A stretch of 64,000 nt of DNA, taken from Lasiodiplodia sp. COLG20 (lineage: Eukaryota; Ascomycota; Dothideomycetes; Botryosphaeriales; Botryosphaeriaceae). The stretch's first letter is position 1; each line of letters starts with the position of its first letter. Positions 1 to 11,317 of the stretch are shown one piece after another. Where the stretch lies: the NCBI GenBank assembly GCA_009801085.1, contig VNWV01000001.1:6076001-6140000 (forward strand), given 5' to 3'. A program made the translations under genes and the position numbers. Under the pieces are notes generated by a model that worked only from the letters and a program-made list of their open reading frames with translations, made no database searches and was not told the origin of the DNA.

Positions 1-1347
1 TGACCCGGCCCGGCCCAGTGCTATGTGGCCACAGAACTTACAGCAGCCTCACTTCGCAATCACTGTGCGCGCTGCTTGTTCATATATTCTCCCTTTCACT
101 CCGTACAGTTCTTCACCTTTCTTTCCACAGGTGTTCTGCACAAGAAAGGTTCAGCGTCTTAGTGGGCACATGTGATGAGCGTCCTCTGCTCCGCCTATAT
201 AAACCCCTCCTACCTAAGCTACACCTTCTTCTTCACTCCCCACTTCCTGTCTGCCTTTCCTCCAAGCTTCAGCCAACGACAACACCTTGCCTTACAGCAC
301 TACCCACAACCCCTCGAAAAGAGATCTTGATCTAAGCCAGTAACCGCGGGCACAGAGAGCTGCAAGCGGGGCGCTCACAGTGAGTGCCCATCAGAAAGAT
401 CTCACTATACTACTCTTTCGTAGGAGGTTGGGGTTAGCTTGCGGCCGACAGCACCCAGCCTACGAGTATCGACATCGCGCCAACGTGTCCGCTATGGCAT
501 TGCGCCTGGGTCTGCCGTTCTTGCTCTCCGGTCACTTCACTCCTGGACAATATCGCACTACAATTACTCCTCCATACATTCAACAGCCAATCTCGCCCAT
601 GAAGCAATTGGTTTGTCTCACTTCTGATCTTTGCAGATCCTGAATGGCTCTGACAATCCTCACAGTGTCATTTACTGCTCAATTCAACCCTCACACCTTA
701 TGAACTACATTACACAAGCCAAGCTATCACTGTGCCCATCCAAGAGAAAAAAAGGTCAAATATTTTGCGCATAGCCACCAGGCAATACCTACCGAATCAA
801 TTTCTCCACCCGGAAAGGTCACAGCTCTTCAAAGTTATGATGACTTCTATACTCTCAACTTTTCAACACAAGCTCGAAAAATCCGCTTCATTCAGGATAC
901 TCTTGGAAAAGGTGATGCTTATCTTATCTTACTCGTGGTGGCTCTCGGAAGGCAGTCAACTATTGGGAGAAAAAAAAAAAAAAGCCAGCAACAGTGTGGG
1001 AAACCGGGGATATTAAACACTTGGCGCTATTACCGGATACAAATACAAATGCAATCAACCGTTCTTCTTTCATTTGCTTCATGTATGACTGAGATACTAC
1101 TGTCGATATCAAACTTCCAGTGCTTTACGTTTGCATTCCCATCACTCATCCCGAATGAGACTGCAACGAGAACAAGTCAACATACCGAAATCGATTGCTG
1201 TGCGTGTCATAAACGTCCACGAACACCGAAAACCGAACGCTTCCAGACGCCACGCATTGATGCATCACAACCCCACGACGAAAACCAAAAACAGGCAAAA
1301 GACAACAACGAAAAGACAGAGGGCCCAGCCTACCACCACCACACTCA
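1..1347. other. gene-free stretch with a promoter-like segment
   Basis: No convincing coding region is visible. A TATA-like box (TATATAAA, 196-203) is followed by a pyrimidine-rich tract and a CAAC-rich stretch, which looks like a fungal core promoter and leader, but no good start codon or conserved protein follows. A run of 14 A lies near 970-983. The open frames here have biased, repetitive translations and no recognisable motif. The right end (about 1000-1347) would hold the 3' region of the amidotransferase gene. Confidence 0.4.
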
Positions 1348-2423
1348 TCACATCTCCACAGCCATCACCTCCTCCGGCGGCGTCAACAGACCGCCCTCCA
1401 CCATCGCCCCACCCGCACCCAGAACGACCCTCTCTCTCCCCAGCCCCATAAAAAATGCCATCACCATCTCCGCCGCCCACCCCGCATCGTCCTTCCCCCC
1501 CTCGCCCTCCTCGATCATCCTGATCGCCTCCCTCAGCGCCCCCTCCTCCCACTTGGCCCCGAAGACCTTGACCGTCTCCGTATTCACGAATCGGTCGAAC
1601 TCAAAGTGCCCCTGCAGCGTCAGCACGCGGTCGCCGTCGTACACGCCCTGCACGGCGCACCGCGGAGTCCAGCCGATGGAGGCGAACACGGCGTCGTCGT
1701 TGTTGTTGTCGTCATCGTCAGCGGGAAGGCCCGTGGGCGGTGGTGGCAGGTTGACGTGGTCGTTGTGGACGAGCTGCAGCCGCAGCTTTGCGTCACCACG
1801 GCGATCCGAGAAGGCCGGGGCCGACGGCAGCGCGAGCAGGTCCACGGGGAAGGCGCGCATGAAGGCGGGCGACAGCGTGATGGCGTGGATCCCGAGCTCC
1901 CAGCCCGCCGGGTTCTTGGTGACGACAGCGGGGCGGCCGGCGGCAGCAGGAGAAGAAGGCGGAGAAACCAGCGCCGAGCAGATCACCTGGTGGCCGAAGC
2001 ATGAACCGAAGAGCTTCACATGTGGGTGATTGGCATGGACGTGACGGAGCCAAGAGTGGAGGGTGGAGATCCAGCTGGGGTTTTTATTAGTGTTTGCTCG
2101 TTAAAAGTGTCGTTTCATTGGCTTGGTGAAATTATTGAAACTTACGGATCCGTGTCATAGGCGGAGCCAGCGGCGCCGCTTATGACGATGCCGGAGAGGG
2201 ACGAGGGGTCTGAGGGATATTCCCCCCGCACGATGTCGTACGTGGAGAAATGGACCTTTGGAGGCGGGTTGCTAGTGATCAGGTTGGCTTTGGCCAGGCG
2301 GATCAAGGCTGCTTCGAGCAGTTCTCGGAAGATGTTGCTGTAGAGGCCGCGAACGTTGAGGACAGAGGGGACAGGGATGTCGGCGTCCAGGAGTGCGATG
2401 TTGATGATCTGAGGTGTGGCCAT
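1348..2423 (-). CDS. class I glutamine amidotransferase-like protein
   Basis: Two exons, complement(1348..2074, 2146..2423), 334 residues; the 71-bp intron has a GTAAGT donor and joins GSAYDTD to PWISTLHSWL in frame. The nucleophile elbow GSCFGHQ puts the catalytic cysteine near residue 118, and a later QGHFEFD supplies the His and Glu expected of the triad. The start has two hydrophobic beta segments (IINIALLDADIPVP), then ISGAAGSAYD, equivalent to the oxyanion-side loop. In fungi such stand-alone GATase1 proteins are related to GMP-synthase-type amidotransferase domains, but partner and substrate are unknown. The stretch DDDDNNNDD is a low-complexity insertion. The fold is well supported; the physiological role is not inferable. 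Confidence 0.85.
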
Positions 2424-3225
2424 TTCTTCCCAACACTTTTTCCCTTTGACTATACCTCTAATTATCGATAGATGACCCGGAACGCAGAAGGATGAAAGAG
2501 AAGACTTGAGCAGCTGGTGGACGCTGAGAAATAGGTTGCAGATTCTAATGGAAGCGTGCAGAGCACCGCGAGCGACTTCGGGTTGTAGTACATGAGTTGG
2601 ATACCTCTGCTTCGCCTATCATCTCTACCATTACGTGAGGATATCCTCCACCCTAATCCCGTTTCTGGAAAATTATCCCGCATTTGCCCGGCGGTGTGTA
2701 AAGGCTACTGAGTTACGTCGGCAAATAAAGCTGGGCAGGTTGAAGCATTATTAAATCGCTGCTTGGCCGGAATCCTTCTTGTCCTCAACGGCCGCGCTGT
2801 CTGGATGGCGAACTTGCTCGTCGTGGTTGTGATGACGAGTGAGGGGGACTGATAGGAGATCTCGGGAACAGCTCCGATAACCGGCGGTTAGGCCAACCAC
2901 CACCGTTGTTCTTCCGAACACCACCGCCTCGGAGTACGGATTAACGATCTTCATATGAGCTGGCCTGACTAGCGGTGGTTTCACTGAAGCGAGTGTCTGA
3001 CTTGCAAAGCTTTTCATTACGTCTGGCATTTCCCCAGAGGAGTAGGAATCTGTGCTTGCCAATGATGGACATAAATTGTGCAAACTAAGAGGTATCGTCA
3101 TTCAAAAGAAAATCTCAGAGTTACCGAAAGAGGGGTATTGATAGCCACCTGCCATGCCAACCAGTCCGACCGCCCAACTAAGTCATGCGCGTTGACGTTG
3201 GAAAATGAAAACTTTTTGTCCTCCA
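2424..3225. other. intergenic, no supported gene
   Basis: This lies between the start of the amidotransferase gene and the stop of the annexin gene (both minus strand). It should hold the promoter of the former and the terminator of the latter. A 116-codon open frame on the minus strand (2751-3101) has no recognisable motif and is not called. Confidence 0.4.
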
Positions 3226-5480
3226 TTACCTTCCTGTTCCCAAACCCATATCACACAGCGCAAGGCAGAACTCCCGGAAGTCGCCTTTGGTTGCGTCCTC
3301 GATGTCGTCCTCGATATGGCGGCCGTACTTCTCACGGTAATCCAGCTTGACCTTGCGCAGATGCAGTTTGTCCCAGTGCAGACGAACCAGGCGAGAGATG
3401 AGCAGTTCGTAGCGATGCTGGCGGTCGTGTCGGGACGCATCGCGGTCATTGCCAGTGTCCATTAGGTCGGTGAGAGCGTGATACAGAAGCATGGCATCGC
3501 GAGCCGGTTTGTTGATGACTCCGTTGAGGATGTGCGCGCAAACCTCGCCCTATGGTTTGGTCAGTCCTAAACAAATTTCCGCCCAGATGGCGAGGAAACG
3601 TAGCGTCATGTTCAGTCACCAGGTAGAAGTGTACTCACCACCAGGTTGTTGCTCTTTCTCAGGACATCCTTGGCGAAGTTGCTCTGGTACTTCCTCTTGT
3701 ATGTCTCCAAGCAATCCCGCAAATGCGCATCGCTCCTCGTGCACACAATCCTCAAGATATCCGACTCTCCTCCTTCTCTGGCTCTGACCGCACTGTACAT
3801 GGCGTCCACATCCCTATTCCTGTACTCCAACGGCCATACGTCTCCCTCTTCTTGGCGATGGGCATCTAGAGCAGTGAGAATGGCCATGCGGAACTTGTCC
3901 TTCTTCAGTTCCGTCTCCATGCAGCGTATCAGGTCATCACCATAGCGCTTGTCTTTGAAGGAATCGATGATCTCATGAATCTCGGAGTTGGGGCGGCCCA
4001 TGAGCGACTCGATCAAAAGCTCACGCTTGGAACTGTTACCTTGATACCAGTAGTTCGCCCAGTACGACTCACTCTCCCATCGACCAAGTGCGGTGATGTG
4101 GCAAATTTTACCAAAGTTGGTGCCGGGCAGCTTCATTTTGATGTGCTTGGCCAAATTCACCCCGCGGCCTTGCACCTTGCAGATGCGCTTGTATTCGTTG
4201 CGGAGCTCCATTAGCTGGTCGTGAGAGAGTGCTGGGAGAATATCGATCAGCGGGTCAGGATCCGGCTCTCTTGAAAGCGCCTTCAAGATGGCATTGGCAT
4301 CCTCTTCGGCGTCGTAAATTTTGACGCGTTTGCCGCCTTTATCCTTCTCCCTTTCCTTCTCATACCTGTCGTCGCGAGTGCGAGACCGGGACCTTTCCCT
4401 GCCCTTCTTGGACAAGCTCACGGATAGAGTTGAACCATGGCCGTGGGACACGTTCGACGAGCTTCTGTGCCTGTGCTTCTTGGATTTCTTCTCTTCACGT
4501 GGATCCAGGGGTGGTATATCATCCAAATCATCGTTCAACGGGCGCATCATGGGGCTTGGCATGGGGCTGAGAGACTGGTAAGTTCCGTGATAAGCCTCCA
4601 ACAGCGGGCTGGGCGGGGGGCGGCCACTCCCCATGCCGCCTTCACTTCCAGGAAATGCGCCGGGCATGATGGGTTGCAAAGTGGGCCTGTTTCCGCCAAC
4701 GGTGAGCTTGTCCATACGCGGTGCCAATCCCGGTGAGGGAGGCGCGCCGTACTTGGCTCCCCCAGGCTTCACCTCGACGATGCGCGCGTTATCAGCCCCG
4801 TAAGCTAGATTTGGATCATACTTTTCGGCCTTCTTCGATGGCGGAGGGCCTGGGGGCGGAGGAGGGAAGAACTGCTGCGGTATGGGCATGGCGGTGACAT
4901 TGTGCGTGGGTGAAGTGACAGAAGAGGACGTGTATCTCGGGGCAGCCGAGGATGTAGGAGGGTATTGCTGGGCAGACTGAGAAGTGATCGGCTGTGCTGT
5001 GTACTTTAATCCTCCCGGCTGCGCGTACTGATAGCCAGAGGGCTGCTGCTGATAGCCTCCTCCTGAAGTTCTTAGCGGTTGCTGCGGAGGAGCACTGTTT
5101 ATCGGAGTCGCCGTGTAATTCCACTGCTGTTGCTGCGCTCCGGCTGCAATTGGCGAGACATAGCCAGGGCGCTCGTGCGGGGGGAGGTCGGTATAACCCC
5201 CCATAGTATAGCCCTCCATCTCTGAGTGCGGTCGCTGGCGCTGGTGTTCTGCTGGGCTGGTGAGATAGTAGGAAGGCGTCGCGTAGGACGAGAGGCCCGG
5301 CTGCCTGATTTCGTACTGCGGGGTCGACTGGGCGTCGGCATAGCTGTTGGTCAGCCTGGGGTCAGTCGCGAATGCTGGGCCCTCGTCGACACGGCTGCGC
5401 GACCTGGACCTCTCGCGCGCGCGCCCTGGTGACTTGCTGCGCGAACGCGAGGAGCGGTGGTCGCCGGGGTGCAGCGACAT
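3226..5480 (-). CDS. fungal annexin with long disordered N-terminus (ANXC4/annexin XIV-like)
   Basis: Exons complement(3226..3549, 3639..5480), 721 residues; the intron (GTGAGT...ATAG) joins SNNLV to GEVCAHILNG. Residues 1-390 are disordered: an SR/RS-rich start (SRSRSKSPGR), then a Pro/Gln/Tyr-rich tract with many QQ and YTxxP elements, then a basic RHRSSS segment. From about residue 392 there are four helical annexin-type repeats (DANAILKAL, then NSEIHEIIDSF, VDAMYSAVRA and the C-terminal ARDAMLLYHALTDLM). The canonical GxGT calcium loops are poorly preserved, as in fungal annexins, so Ca2+-dependent phospholipid binding is uncertain. Start chosen at MSLHPGDH; an in-frame ATG 56 codons upstream (5648) would add an atypical stretch. 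Likely a membrane-binding scaffold. Confidence 0.88.
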
Positions 5481-6705
5481 GATAGGCCGCGGAACTGTGG
5501 CGCCGCGACAAGGCTGGCTGTTTTGGAAGGGTGCGATGCACGTCAGCACGAATACTGTCCTGCCGGGTGAGTCGCGGGCGAGCGCGGTGCTACAGAGATC
5601 TAGTTTGGGCGCGTGAGAAATGCGATGGCTGGCGTCAGCCGCAGTCACACGCGCTCAGAGCCGCGTCTTCGGCCCCCAATGGCCTCGCGCGGCACATAGT
5701 GCTGAATCGGCGCGAAAGCGGCAGGTGCGTGATAATACGGACAGCCGGCGGGAGGGTCCGGCGGAGGCAGGTAGCGCGGGGGAGCAGCAAGATGACGATG
5801 CGATCAGCAGAGGACAGAGATGCGTGGGCGGGCGTCTTAACCTTATGGTGCACCGCTCCCCCACAACTCCCCTGGACCGCTGAAACTTGGACCGTCATCC
5901 GACCAGCGACCATCAGTAGCTCTCCACCCGCGCGCAGCGCGAGAGCGACAAATGGCGCATTGCTGCAGCGCGCGCCGGCCTTTGCCCCGTGGCGGGCAGC
6001 GACACGGGTCTGCGATGGCAGAAAACCGGGCCTCAGCGTGAGAATGGCGCGCCTGCGCGTCCCAACGAGCGCAGGCGAGCTTTGGCCAAATTCACCGCCT
6101 TCCCGACCACGCCAAACGGGATGCGGGTGGTCGAACGACATTTTTTCGGACCCGGCTGCCCCCAGCGGAAGCCTAAGCAGAACCCTTCACCCCCGGCGTC
6201 GAGACGGGAAATGGCATCGGCGGCCTGGTGGGCGATTTTCGCACGAGAGGGCCGCCCATTCGCCGTGCTAGCGCGGGCCGAGCGGCCTTTTTGACGCACC
6301 CATTGCTGCATCGGGCATGCGAGAGTTGTTGCAAGTGGAGCTCTGCTGCTCGGAATGGGAGGGATTCGAGGCGGCCCTGCAGGACCCTGAAGCTCACCAG
6401 TAGTCAGATGTTCCGCGCTCCCTGGACTGATTAAAAAAGACGCGCTCCGCTGTCCGAGCATCATTGCACCCCATTTCACACCACCCAACCTGTCTCGGCT
6501 GGCCCCACCAGACGCCATACGTGCGGAGGCCTGTATCCATGTCTACGTCCTGAATTGATAAAACGCCCGCCCTTTCCTGTCTCCGTTGTTTCCTTACGTT
6601 CTTTCCTTGCCAAGAATCAACTTTCATTCGACACCCCAACGCGTCTTCCGCGGTCTTGAAGACTGCCATCCAACACACACATAGACAGACAAACAGATCA
6701 CGACC
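5481..6705. promoter_or_regulatory. shared upstream region of two divergent genes
   Basis: These 1.2 kb separate the annexin start (minus) from the 2EXR-like gene start (plus), so the promoters and leaders of both must lie here. The DNA is GC-rich, so long chance open frames occur on both strands; none has a recognisable product. The last ~100 bases before 6706 are pyrimidine- and CA-rich, like a fungal leader. Confidence 0.4.
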
Positions 6706-7761
6706 ATGCCGACCTCCTTCCTCTCCCTGCCGGGCGAGATCCGCAACCGGATCTACACCTTCGCGCTGACCACCGACCTGCCCATCACCGACGCCAACTC
6801 GCTCGCCGCCGCACCGCCCAAGTCGTCGCCCACCAAGGAGAAGACGGACCCAATGCTCGCGGCCTACACCCCGCTGCCGCAGACCCCACACCACAACATC
6901 CCCGCCTTGGGGACCGCCCTGCTGCGCACCTGTGCGCTGATCCACGCCGAGGCGCCCGTCTCGCTGCTGTACGCCCGCAACACCTTCCGCTTCACCTCCG
7001 TCACCCACTGCCAGACCTTCCTGCTCTCGCTGCCGCCCTGGCTGCGTGCCCGCGTGCACGACGTCGAGGTCGACGTCCGTGACATCTCCCCCTCGCCCCT
7101 CCCCGCCCCCGAGGACCCCCGCGCCCACATCAACCGCGAGTGGCCGCAATACCTGTCCTGGCGCCCTACCTCCACCGCCCAGCTTGGCTCCCTACGCGTC
7201 GACGCCCCCGGCCTCAAGGTCCTCCGCCTCGACTTCAGCGCCTGGCCCCGTGCCCGCCTCAGCCGCCGCCACCTCTGGGACATACTCCGCCGCCTGCTGC
7301 ACAATGTCGATGGGCTGGAGCGCGTCGTGCTCAAGGGCTGCTACGCCGCAGGCACGGCCATGGAGCGCCGCGAGCCGTGGGATCCGGCTTACTATGTGGG
7401 CACGGACGAGGTGACTACTGAAGGCGTTGTGGAGCGCATGTGGGGCACGGTGAGGGGTTCGGCGGTCAAGGATGGCAAGACGGTGGAAGAAGGAGACCAG
7501 GGCAAGGTCTTGCGCTGGGAGCGCGATGGCGAGGGTAACATTGCGCTGGAAGTTGTGTCGTTGGCTCATCTATCTAAGAAGATGCGGGGATCCGGTGGCA
7601 ACCACCATGGCGAGAAAAAACTGGATCTCACCGTCCGCCACAACGCCTCGGACCCCTGGCCCACTAACGGCGCTTGTACCTTCGAGGAATACTCCCGCCG
7701 GAAGGACCCCCTGTGGTTCGCCTCGTCGACCCGCAGCCTCAATCCCAACTTCTACGTATAA
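6706..7761 (+). CDS. 2EXR/F-box-like hypothetical protein
   Basis: A single-exon frame of 351 residues. The N-terminal LPGEIRNRIYTFAL is the hallmark of the large fungal family of proteins beginning with an F-box-like/2EXR helix (LPxEIRNxIY). LLRTCALIHAEAPVSLLYARNTF matches the usual second block (leading to xxLLYxxNTF) of this family. The body after residue 120 is divergent, with a WLRARVHDVEVDV strand-like segment. By analogy with F-box proteins it might link a target to an SCF ubiquitin ligase, but many members have no known function. Codon use is extremely GC-rich at third positions for the first 600 bases. Its stop overlaps the convergent GPI2 stop by 23 bp. Confidence 0.75.
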   Translation: MPTSFLSLPGEIRNRIYTFALTTDLPITDANSLAAAPPKSSPTKEKTDPMLAAYTPLPQTPHHNIPALGTALLRTCALIHAEAPVSLLYARNTFRFTSVTHCQTFLLSLPPWLRARVHDVEVDVRDISPSPLPAPEDPRAHINREWPQYLSWRPTSTAQLGSLRVDAPGLKVLRLDFSAWPRARLSRRHLWDILRRLLHNVDGLERVVLKGCYAAGTAMERREPWDPAYYVGTDEVTTEGVVERMWGTVRGSAVKDGKTVEEGDQGKVLRWERDGEGNIALEVVSLAHLSKKMRGSGGNHHGEKKLDLTVRHNASDPWPTNGACTFEEYSRRKDPLWFASSTRSLNPNFYV

Positions 7762-9984
7762 TCGGCCGCGCTGGATCCCACGGCCCGTGGATCTCGTTCT
7801 TGTATTTCTGCAAGCCGATGAGCCACCAGCTACAGATGCCCATGACGAGCCCTGTCAGAATGCTACCCAGGACTGCGCCGGTTATGGCTGCCCTCAGGCC
7901 CCCGCCTGTGATGGCCATGCTGAAACCCGCTCCCGCGCTCATGACCAGGAAGATTGCGAGGAAGAGGTGTCCGCGCCATGATACATGCCGCAGATGTCTT
8001 CGAAAGACGGGGAAGAGCCCGAACACTTCAATTGAGAAGAGCATGAAGGAGAAGACGTCGGTCGTTGATTCGAGCCGCGACGCCAGCACCGTTGCCGCCA
8101 TGATTGCGGCATTGGTGGATAGAGATGCTGGAAATCTGCGAGGATTTTTTTTTTGTTAGCCTTTCGGTTGTATCTTTGTTCCACTTTTTGTTTATACCCG
8201 CAGAACAGATGTAGACGACCGTTATAGACATAGATGATTATGGGTTTCGGTATAGACGTTCTAGAGGATATCGGACGGAAATGAATCAACTTACTTTGCA
8301 CCTACTCCGCCACCGTAGTCGAAGAAAGAGATGTTGATAATCGTCAAAAAGCTGGTCATAGCCCAGATGGAGTCACTTGTTGTTGACTTCGTCAAGGACT
8401 TGAGGATTGGACTCAATCCAAGCAGCACACAGTAAATCAGCACGGCGGACTTGATTGTAGCCCAGCGCCTTTGATTTCGTGGTGACATTGGCTCTCCGTG
8501 CGGCGGCTGGTACGCTGTTGCAAACGTCGGGTCGCCGGTAGGATGCCCCGTTGAGATGGCCGACACTGCTGAGCCATTGGAAACAACTGATGCCAAACTT
8601 CCGCCTCTGGAATGGCCTGTCCTAGCGCCGGGAGCATTCGCGGTGGGAGCCAGCAGACCCAGGCCCGAGCTCCCCTGTCCCGCTGCAACAGCAGAGCTGG
8701 CAGAGCTCGCGCTGCTTGTTGCCTCTTCCGCGGGCATCCCCTCGTTTTTCGCAGCTTCAGCCGCTGCTATCGCATGCGCTGCCACCTTGGCTGTCATCTC
8801 CACGTCTTCTTCCTGCGAGACCCAGTAGTCCCAAAGAAGCCAGCCGAGAACCGTCAGCGCACTGCCAGCGCAGACCACTATAAAGGGAGTAACACGCTCC
8901 TGCACGATGCCAGAGAAGCATGATATCCATACGGCCACAGACATTACGTGTTGTACAATGACTGTTGAATCTCCAACCAGTGGCCAGAACTCGTATGGCT
9001 GGAGACGCGGGTTCCGCTGGAGATGATCAAGGAAAGTTTCCTCGTCTGTGTAGTTATCCGGATCTGTATTTTGTAGCATGTTAGCATTCGGTTACACAAC
9101 CCTGGAAGCAGACATTAGAGGTGCGAGATATGCCTGAATGTATGAGAGCCATCGACCCTCCGCAGCGCACGCCATAGGAGACACTCACACGACTGCTTCA
9201 CCCACAGCAGCTTTTTCCACGCGCCTTTCCTCCGCCTGCTCCCGCTTCTCCCCCTTTCTCTCTCGCGCTTCCGCCGCTGCTCCATGATCCTACCAGCCGC
9301 CGAGGACGACTCGCTTCCTCCTCCACTCCCGCCAGCATTACCGCCACTGCTCCCGCCTCCACCACCGCCACCAGTACCACCACTCCCGCTGGCAGTGCTA
9401 TTCGCGCCGCTCTCGCCCGGCACGACCAGCTGCTGCTGCTGCCGCTGCTGGTGCTGCTCCGCCTCCGCCTCTCCCTCGAACGAGCGCACCAGCGCCCGGC
9501 GCGACGCCGCAGCCTGTGGGGATATCCGCGGCGGAGGCGGGAATATAGCGTCTTCGGGCGCAAGGCGGGAAGGGTCGGGCTTGCCCGCAGTGGACGGGTA
9601 ATTGTGATGGTGGTGGCTGTGGCTGCCGTGCTGCGAGCGGTGCGATCGGGAGGAGGATTTGTGGTGGTGGGACTTGTGGCTGGCCGTCGAGGTGGAAGGA
9701 GAGTGGTGCGCGGTCGCAGCGGCAGGCGGAGAGGTTGTTGCGGTTGCGGGCGGTGGCTGCGGAGCGGAGGAGGTCGGAGACACGTCTTCGCCATTGGCTA
9801 TCGTGGTGGCGCGCGGTGTGGAAAGGGAGACTCGCTGGGCCCGGCCGCCGCGGTGGTCGTCGTCATCGTCGTTGTCGAGGGATGAGGGTGTTGTGGGAGA
9901 CATTTGGTTCAAGGAAAGGGAGGTCGCGCGCAACAGCGCAGACGCGTCGTCGCCGGCGAATGACGTCCCTCGCGAATGGTGCAT
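7739..9984 (-). CDS. GPI2: GPI-GlcNAc transferase subunit Gpi2/PIG-C
   Basis: Exons complement(7739..8135, 8295..9063, 9189..9984), about 653 residues. Gpi2 is a multi-spanning ER membrane subunit of the complex that adds GlcNAc to phosphatidylinositol, the first step of GPI-anchor synthesis. Family signatures are WKKLLWVKQSYPDNYTDEETF (recovered only after splicing the first intron), LQPYEFWPLVGDSTVI, TSFLTIINISFFDYGG, and FPASLSTNAAIMAATVLASR across the second intron. Several hydrophobic helices follow each block. The ~255 residues before the core are low complexity (Ser/Thr/His-rich, poly-Gly, poly-Gln), much longer than in yeast Gpi2. Start set at MHHSRGTSF; MLQSVAHS (10080) upstream or MSPTTPSS downstream are alternatives. 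An Ala/Ser-rich insertion splits the membrane core. Confidence 0.92.
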
Positions 9985-11317
9985 GGTCGGGAGATGCCCG
10001 GGCCAGCGGTGCTTGTTGCGGCGCGAGGTGAGGAGGTGCTCTGCCCTTGCTGCTGCGGAATGGGCCACGGATTGCAGCACATGCGAGGGCGCAATTCAGC
10101 TTCGTAAGTTTTCAGCAGTATCATACTGGGTTCAATGGCTGAGGCAGAGAGCAAGCGGTTCCGAGGTTGATGCTCCGCGGCTCTGGACCTCTGGACCCTG
10201 TGTAAGTGCCAGTCACCCGGCATCCGTGGAGCTGAGCAAGCATCCACGTTAGCAAGCGGTGGACAAGACCGACTTGTTGATATGTTGCGCTCATGTCAAA
10301 ATCAGTAGTTCCTAGCACACCCGGATGCTGCAGGCAAACCGGGGTTAGGCAGCAGGATGCTTAATAAGAACGTTATCACATGAACAGAAACTTGCTGTGT
10401 TTTAGCCACCAGCTTCTGAAAGAACATCTGCACGTCTCTGTAACTAGAATACCAGCCCGGAACTTCCAACATCGCAATCATCACGGCGAAACAGCTACTC
10501 CCTCGCAGGAATCCACAAATGCCTAAAGCGTGCGCAAACTATTGCATCTTATGCCTAGCCGAGCCCTCGTCTTAACGCACGCTGCGATTGTGAGACGCTA
10601 GGCGAGCTAAGGCGGTGGGGCGCGTCACGCAAAGAGGACGGGGGCATTAACTCGGTAGCCAAAATACGAGTGGAAGAACTTCCAGCCACGAATCAGCTTC
10701 GCTAAGCCATATACCTACTATATTTGCAACAGACGAATATAGTCTTCTCGCGTAGTGGCCCATCAACTTTGGGCATGAGTGGGAGAGAGGGTAGTAAGTT
10801 TGCAATATGACGTGGTGATCAGGATAGGAAGGTGACTACGATAGAAGCATTCCTGAGAATGTATTGATTGCAACTTGTTTGGCTCGAAAGACGAGCTTTT
10901 CACTAGTATGTATGTCCCACCGCGCCAGCCAGTTTCCTCCAAGGGAGATAGCTTTGAAGGAAACTCCAGCATTTGGTCAAATACGAAGAAAGGTTGGCAC
11001 AGTGGGTTTTGCTCTTCCTCCAGTGACAAACGAATCTCCCACTGCGTTAGGGAGACACGGATACTGAGGAGGGTGTCATGTAAACAAACGCTTTGTACGC
11101 TGAGGGTATCACGCAATAGATGAAGTAGGACCAAAAAAAAGTGTCACTGCAACAGCGCAGGGAGAAGAGAAGAAAAAAAGAAAGCTGGGAGCACGACTTG
11201 TAAGGCGGATGTAGACTGCGTTCAGGTAACAACATGTAAACCAGAACGCCTTTTTCACACACACCTAGCCGTGAGAGGAAACACCTCTCGTGTCCACTCC
11301 TCCTCTTCGCCAAAGTA
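9985..11317. other. intergenic, no supported gene
   Basis: About 1.3 kb between two minus-strand genes. It should contain the GPI2 promoter (left) and the 3' untranslated region of the telobox gene (right). Open frames here are short and encode no recognisable domain. No tRNA fold was found by eye. Confidence 0.4.

Noticed and set aside
935..2029. 364-codon plus-strand frame opposite the amidotransferase gene
   Set aside because: It is the antisense shadow of a gene with clear catalytic motifs; translation is low complexity.
2751..3101. 116-codon minus-strand frame between amidotransferase and annexin genes
   Set aside because: No homology recognised by eye and no supporting splice or leader signals.
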